A stretch of 64,000 bases of DNA from Thalassoroseus pseudoceratinae. GTDB lineage: Bacteria > Planctomycetota > Planctomycetia > Planctomycetales > Planctomycetaceae. The position numbers and the translations under genes were made by a program. The stretch is taken from NCBI RefSeq assembly GCF_011634775.1, contig NZ_JAALXT010000010.1:1-64000 (forward strand). The letters run 5' to 3'. Positions 62,070 through 64,000 of this stretch are shown here, one piece after another (the stretch's first letter is position 1; every line of letters begins with the position of its first letter). The notes under the pieces were generated by a model. That model searched no databases. It was not told the origin of the DNA and saw only the letters and a list, made by a program, of their open reading frames with translations.

Positions 62070-62178
62070 GAGCCAGAGGTTTTCCTTTGGTGGCCGCCGA
62101 CGCAACCGAAGGCTCCATGCCCTACTGGGGGGACCGCCGAGGTCACTCACCAATCCCAATCAACCGAAAAGTGCTCAT

Positions 62179-63531
62179 ATGCGATCCATTGCTTTTGTTT
62201 TGACCGCCCTCTTCGCGATCGTCTTCTCTCACGCTCAGCCTGTCTATGCGGAGCAGCCGAATTTGATCTATATCATGTGCGACGACTTGGGCTACGGTGA
62301 CTTGGGCTGCTTCGGACAGCAACGCATCAAGACGCCGCATCTGGACAAACTCGCCGACGAGGGAATGCGGCTCACCAATTACTACGCGGGCAACACGGTC
62401 TGTCGACCGTCGCGTCTTGTGCTTTGGACGGGGTTGCATGCCGGGCACACGGCCATCAACTCGAACGCTGCCTACGTGCTAGCGCCCGAGGATGTCACCG
62501 TTGCCGAGCGACTCAAGGCCGTGGGCTACGCGACCGGTGGCGTTGGCAAGTGGGCATTAGGAAAGGTCGGGACGAGCGGACATCCGAATCAACAGGGCTT
62601 TGATTTCTGGATGGGTTACCTTGATCAGGGTGAGGCCCACAACTACTACCCGACCCATCTCTGGCGCAACATGGAGAAAGTGCCGCTCGACGGCAACGTG
62701 CTCATCGACGACCCGAAGGCCCGTGGTCGTGTTGCCCGCCTGGACGCCCGCCAGACCTACTCACACGACGTCATGACGAATGAAGCGTTTGGCTTCGTCC
62801 GCGCCAACGCGCGGAACCCCTTTTTACTTCACATTCACTGGACGATCCCCCATGCCAACAACGAGGGGGGACGTGTCCAGAACAAGAACGGGATGGAAGT
62901 TCCCGACTACGGCATTTACAAGGACGAGAAGTGGCCCAACGTCGAAAAGGGGCAGGCCGCGATGATCACTCGCATGGACGGCGATGTGGGCCGGCTTGTC
63001 GCACTACTCAAGGAGTTGGGCATCGAAAACAAGACGCTTATCGTGTTCACGTCCGACAATGGCCCCCACTCCGAGGGTGGGCACAAGCACGAGTATTTCG
63101 ACGCCAACGGTCCGCTACGCGGCTATAAACGTGATCTCTACGAAGGTGGAATCCGCGTCCCGACCATCGCCTGGTGGCCGGGGGTCATTCGGGCCGGTTC
63201 GACTTGTGCGGAACCGCTCGCCTTCTACGATTGGGTCCCCACCGCTTGCGAACTTGCGGGTGCCCCGCTTCCTCACAAAACCGATGGCGTCTCTTTCGTG
63301 CCAGCCCTCACCGGTCAGGGCGAGCAAGAAAGCCACGACTACCTCTATTGGAAGTATGGCAAGAAGGAGGCCGTCCGCAAGGGGCAATGGAAGGGCGTCC
63401 GCCTCGCCCCCAACAAGCCGTTGGAACTCTATGATCTCGATAGCGACCTCGGCGAAGCGAACAATATCGCGTCCAAGCACCCAGACGTGGTGAATCAGTT
63501 GGAGGCCGCGATCGCCGAGGCGAGCAGGTAA
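62179..63531 (+). CDS. Secreted arylsulfatase-type sulfatase (Cys-type), second copy
   Basis: 450 residues from ATG 62179, the codon that opens a proper signal peptide (SIAFVLTALFAIVFSHAQPV); a longer frame to 62053 crosses the hairpin element. NLIYIMCDDLGYGDLGCFG supplies the first metal ligands, and CRPSRLVLWTG is the C-x-P-S-R formylglycine site near residue 76. TSDNGPHSEGGHKHEY and GYKRDLYEGGIRVP complete the fold. Codon use is visibly more GC-rich in third positions than in the genes to its left, which could reflect a different history. Paralogue of 53-1468. Confidence 0.94.
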   Translation: MRSIAFVLTALFAIVFSHAQPVYAEQPNLIYIMCDDLGYGDLGCFGQQRIKTPHLDKLADEGMRLTNYYAGNTVCRPSRLVLWTGLHAGHTAINSNAAYVLAPEDVTVAERLKAVGYATGGVGKWALGKVGTSGHPNQQGFDFWMGYLDQGEAHNYYPTHLWRNMEKVPLDGNVLIDDPKARGRVARLDARQTYSHDVMTNEAFGFVRANARNPFLLHIHWTIPHANNEGGRVQNKNGMEVPDYGIYKDEKWPNVEKGQAAMITRMDGDVGRLVALLKELGIENKTLIVFTSDNGPHSEGGHKHEYFDANGPLRGYKRDLYEGGIRVPTIAWWPGVIRAGSTCAEPLAFYDWVPTACELAGAPLPHKTDGVSFVPALTGQGEQESHDYLYWKYGKKEAVRKGQWKGVRLAPNKPLELYDLDSDLGEANNIASKHPDVVNQLEAAIAEASR

Positions 63532-64000
63532 CGCCGGTCAGCGGCATGTTGATTTGTATGTAACGTCGTAGGAGCATTCGCCGTTTGAACGCCCCAATGG
63601 ACTGAATCTTCGTGGATCCGTACAGGATGACGAACAGCGGGACCGCAATTCTCGGGTCACCGCGCACCGCGACCACGAAGCGGCCTCGTCGTTATTCCTG
63701 CTCGAACGCAAACGCCAAGCTAGCCTATCTGGAGTAGACCACAACACGGCTAAGCATCACTTTAATTATTCAATAGTGAAGCACTCGCGCGATACATGTC
63801 CACGTGGTTCGGTGAGTGTGGTGGACTGAGACTCGAGGGCGGTTACACGAATGCAAAGGGCGCGGATAGTAGCCTCCAAGATCGAATCAGTTGCTATTGG
63901 AGAAATGCCACGAGAGTTTCGTGGTATCCGCAACCAACGTCAAAGTGAAGATCGGTAGATAAGAACCGAACGGACCGACTCAGGTCGCGGTCAGGCACTG
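63532..64000. other. Terminal gap with no recognised gene
   Basis: 469 bases to the window edge. Short open segments exist on both strands (for instance a plus-strand stretch near 63630-63730), but none has a start, a motif or a family I can name. Confidence 0.4.

Overview
The window reads as chromosomal DNA of a planctomycete (Planctomycetota). The markers are two secreted Cys-type sulfatases, a TIGR03067-like protein, a very long ThuA / PVC-type heme-binding / HEAT / cytochrome c protein beside a Gfo/Idh/MocA oxidoreductase, a secreted PIG-L deacetylase, and many lone paralogues separated by decayed genes. No tRNA, rRNA, CRISPR array or phage module was seen. All calls come from reading the sequence; no database search was run.

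Layout. 0-6 kb: sulfatase, TIGR03067-like protein, TatD-like amidohydrolase, GltS-type carrier. 6-12 kb: a four-gene translationally coupled DNA-repair operon (metallo-beta-lactamase exonuclease, ATP-dependent ligase, Lhr-like helicase, PdeM phosphoesterase). 12.3-14.6 kb: a TetR regulator with two matching palindromic operators, a DoxX-like membrane protein and a peroxiredoxin-like lipoprotein. 14.9-20 kb: PIG-L deacetylase, prepilin peptidase and a three-gene operon ending in a 55-residue membrane protein. 20-21 kb: two truncated CobW-type GTPase genes joined head to head. 21-26 kb: AsmA-like giant protein and Wza-like export lipoprotein. 26-33 kb: Gfo/Idh/MocA plus ThuA/PVC-heme operon, divergent from an XylR-type regulator. 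33-33.8 kb: two truncated genes (alpha/beta hydrolase, SelO).

34-46 kb: one minus-strand operon for an NAD-linked bidirectional [NiFe]-hydrogenase, in the order hoxE-F-U-Y-H-W, a truncated DHOD-like gene, hypF-C-D-E-A-B. Upstream of it on the same strand (46.2-50.3 kb) lie a FAD oxidoreductase with a desulforedoxin-like tail, two cytochrome c'-like proteins, a CBS gene with an internal stop, and a tandem universal stress protein. Divergent from these (50.7-54.8 kb) is a signalling operon: globin-coupled histidine kinase, double-receiver protein, REC-PAS-kinase, and a REC-ANTAR RNA-binding antiterminator.

The most interesting signal is that the hydrogenase operon, the FAD-oxidoreductase operon and the kinase operon each have a 5' leader with two small hairpins, the second overlapping the 5' arm of an intrinsic terminator. 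The apical loops share a pattern with G at position 4. This is the architecture expected of ANTAR targets, and the ANTAR gene is in the same cluster. I infer an oxygen- or redox-sensing circuit (heme globin kinase, receivers, ANTAR) that controls hydrogenase synthesis by transcription antitermination and also controls itself.

55-64 kb: a His-rich RND metal-efflux adaptor and pump, a heavily decayed IS701-like transposase with an internal 22-bp triplication, and a second sulfatase. A roughly 105-bp hairpin-bearing element occurs beside each of the two sulfatases, at opposite ends of the window.
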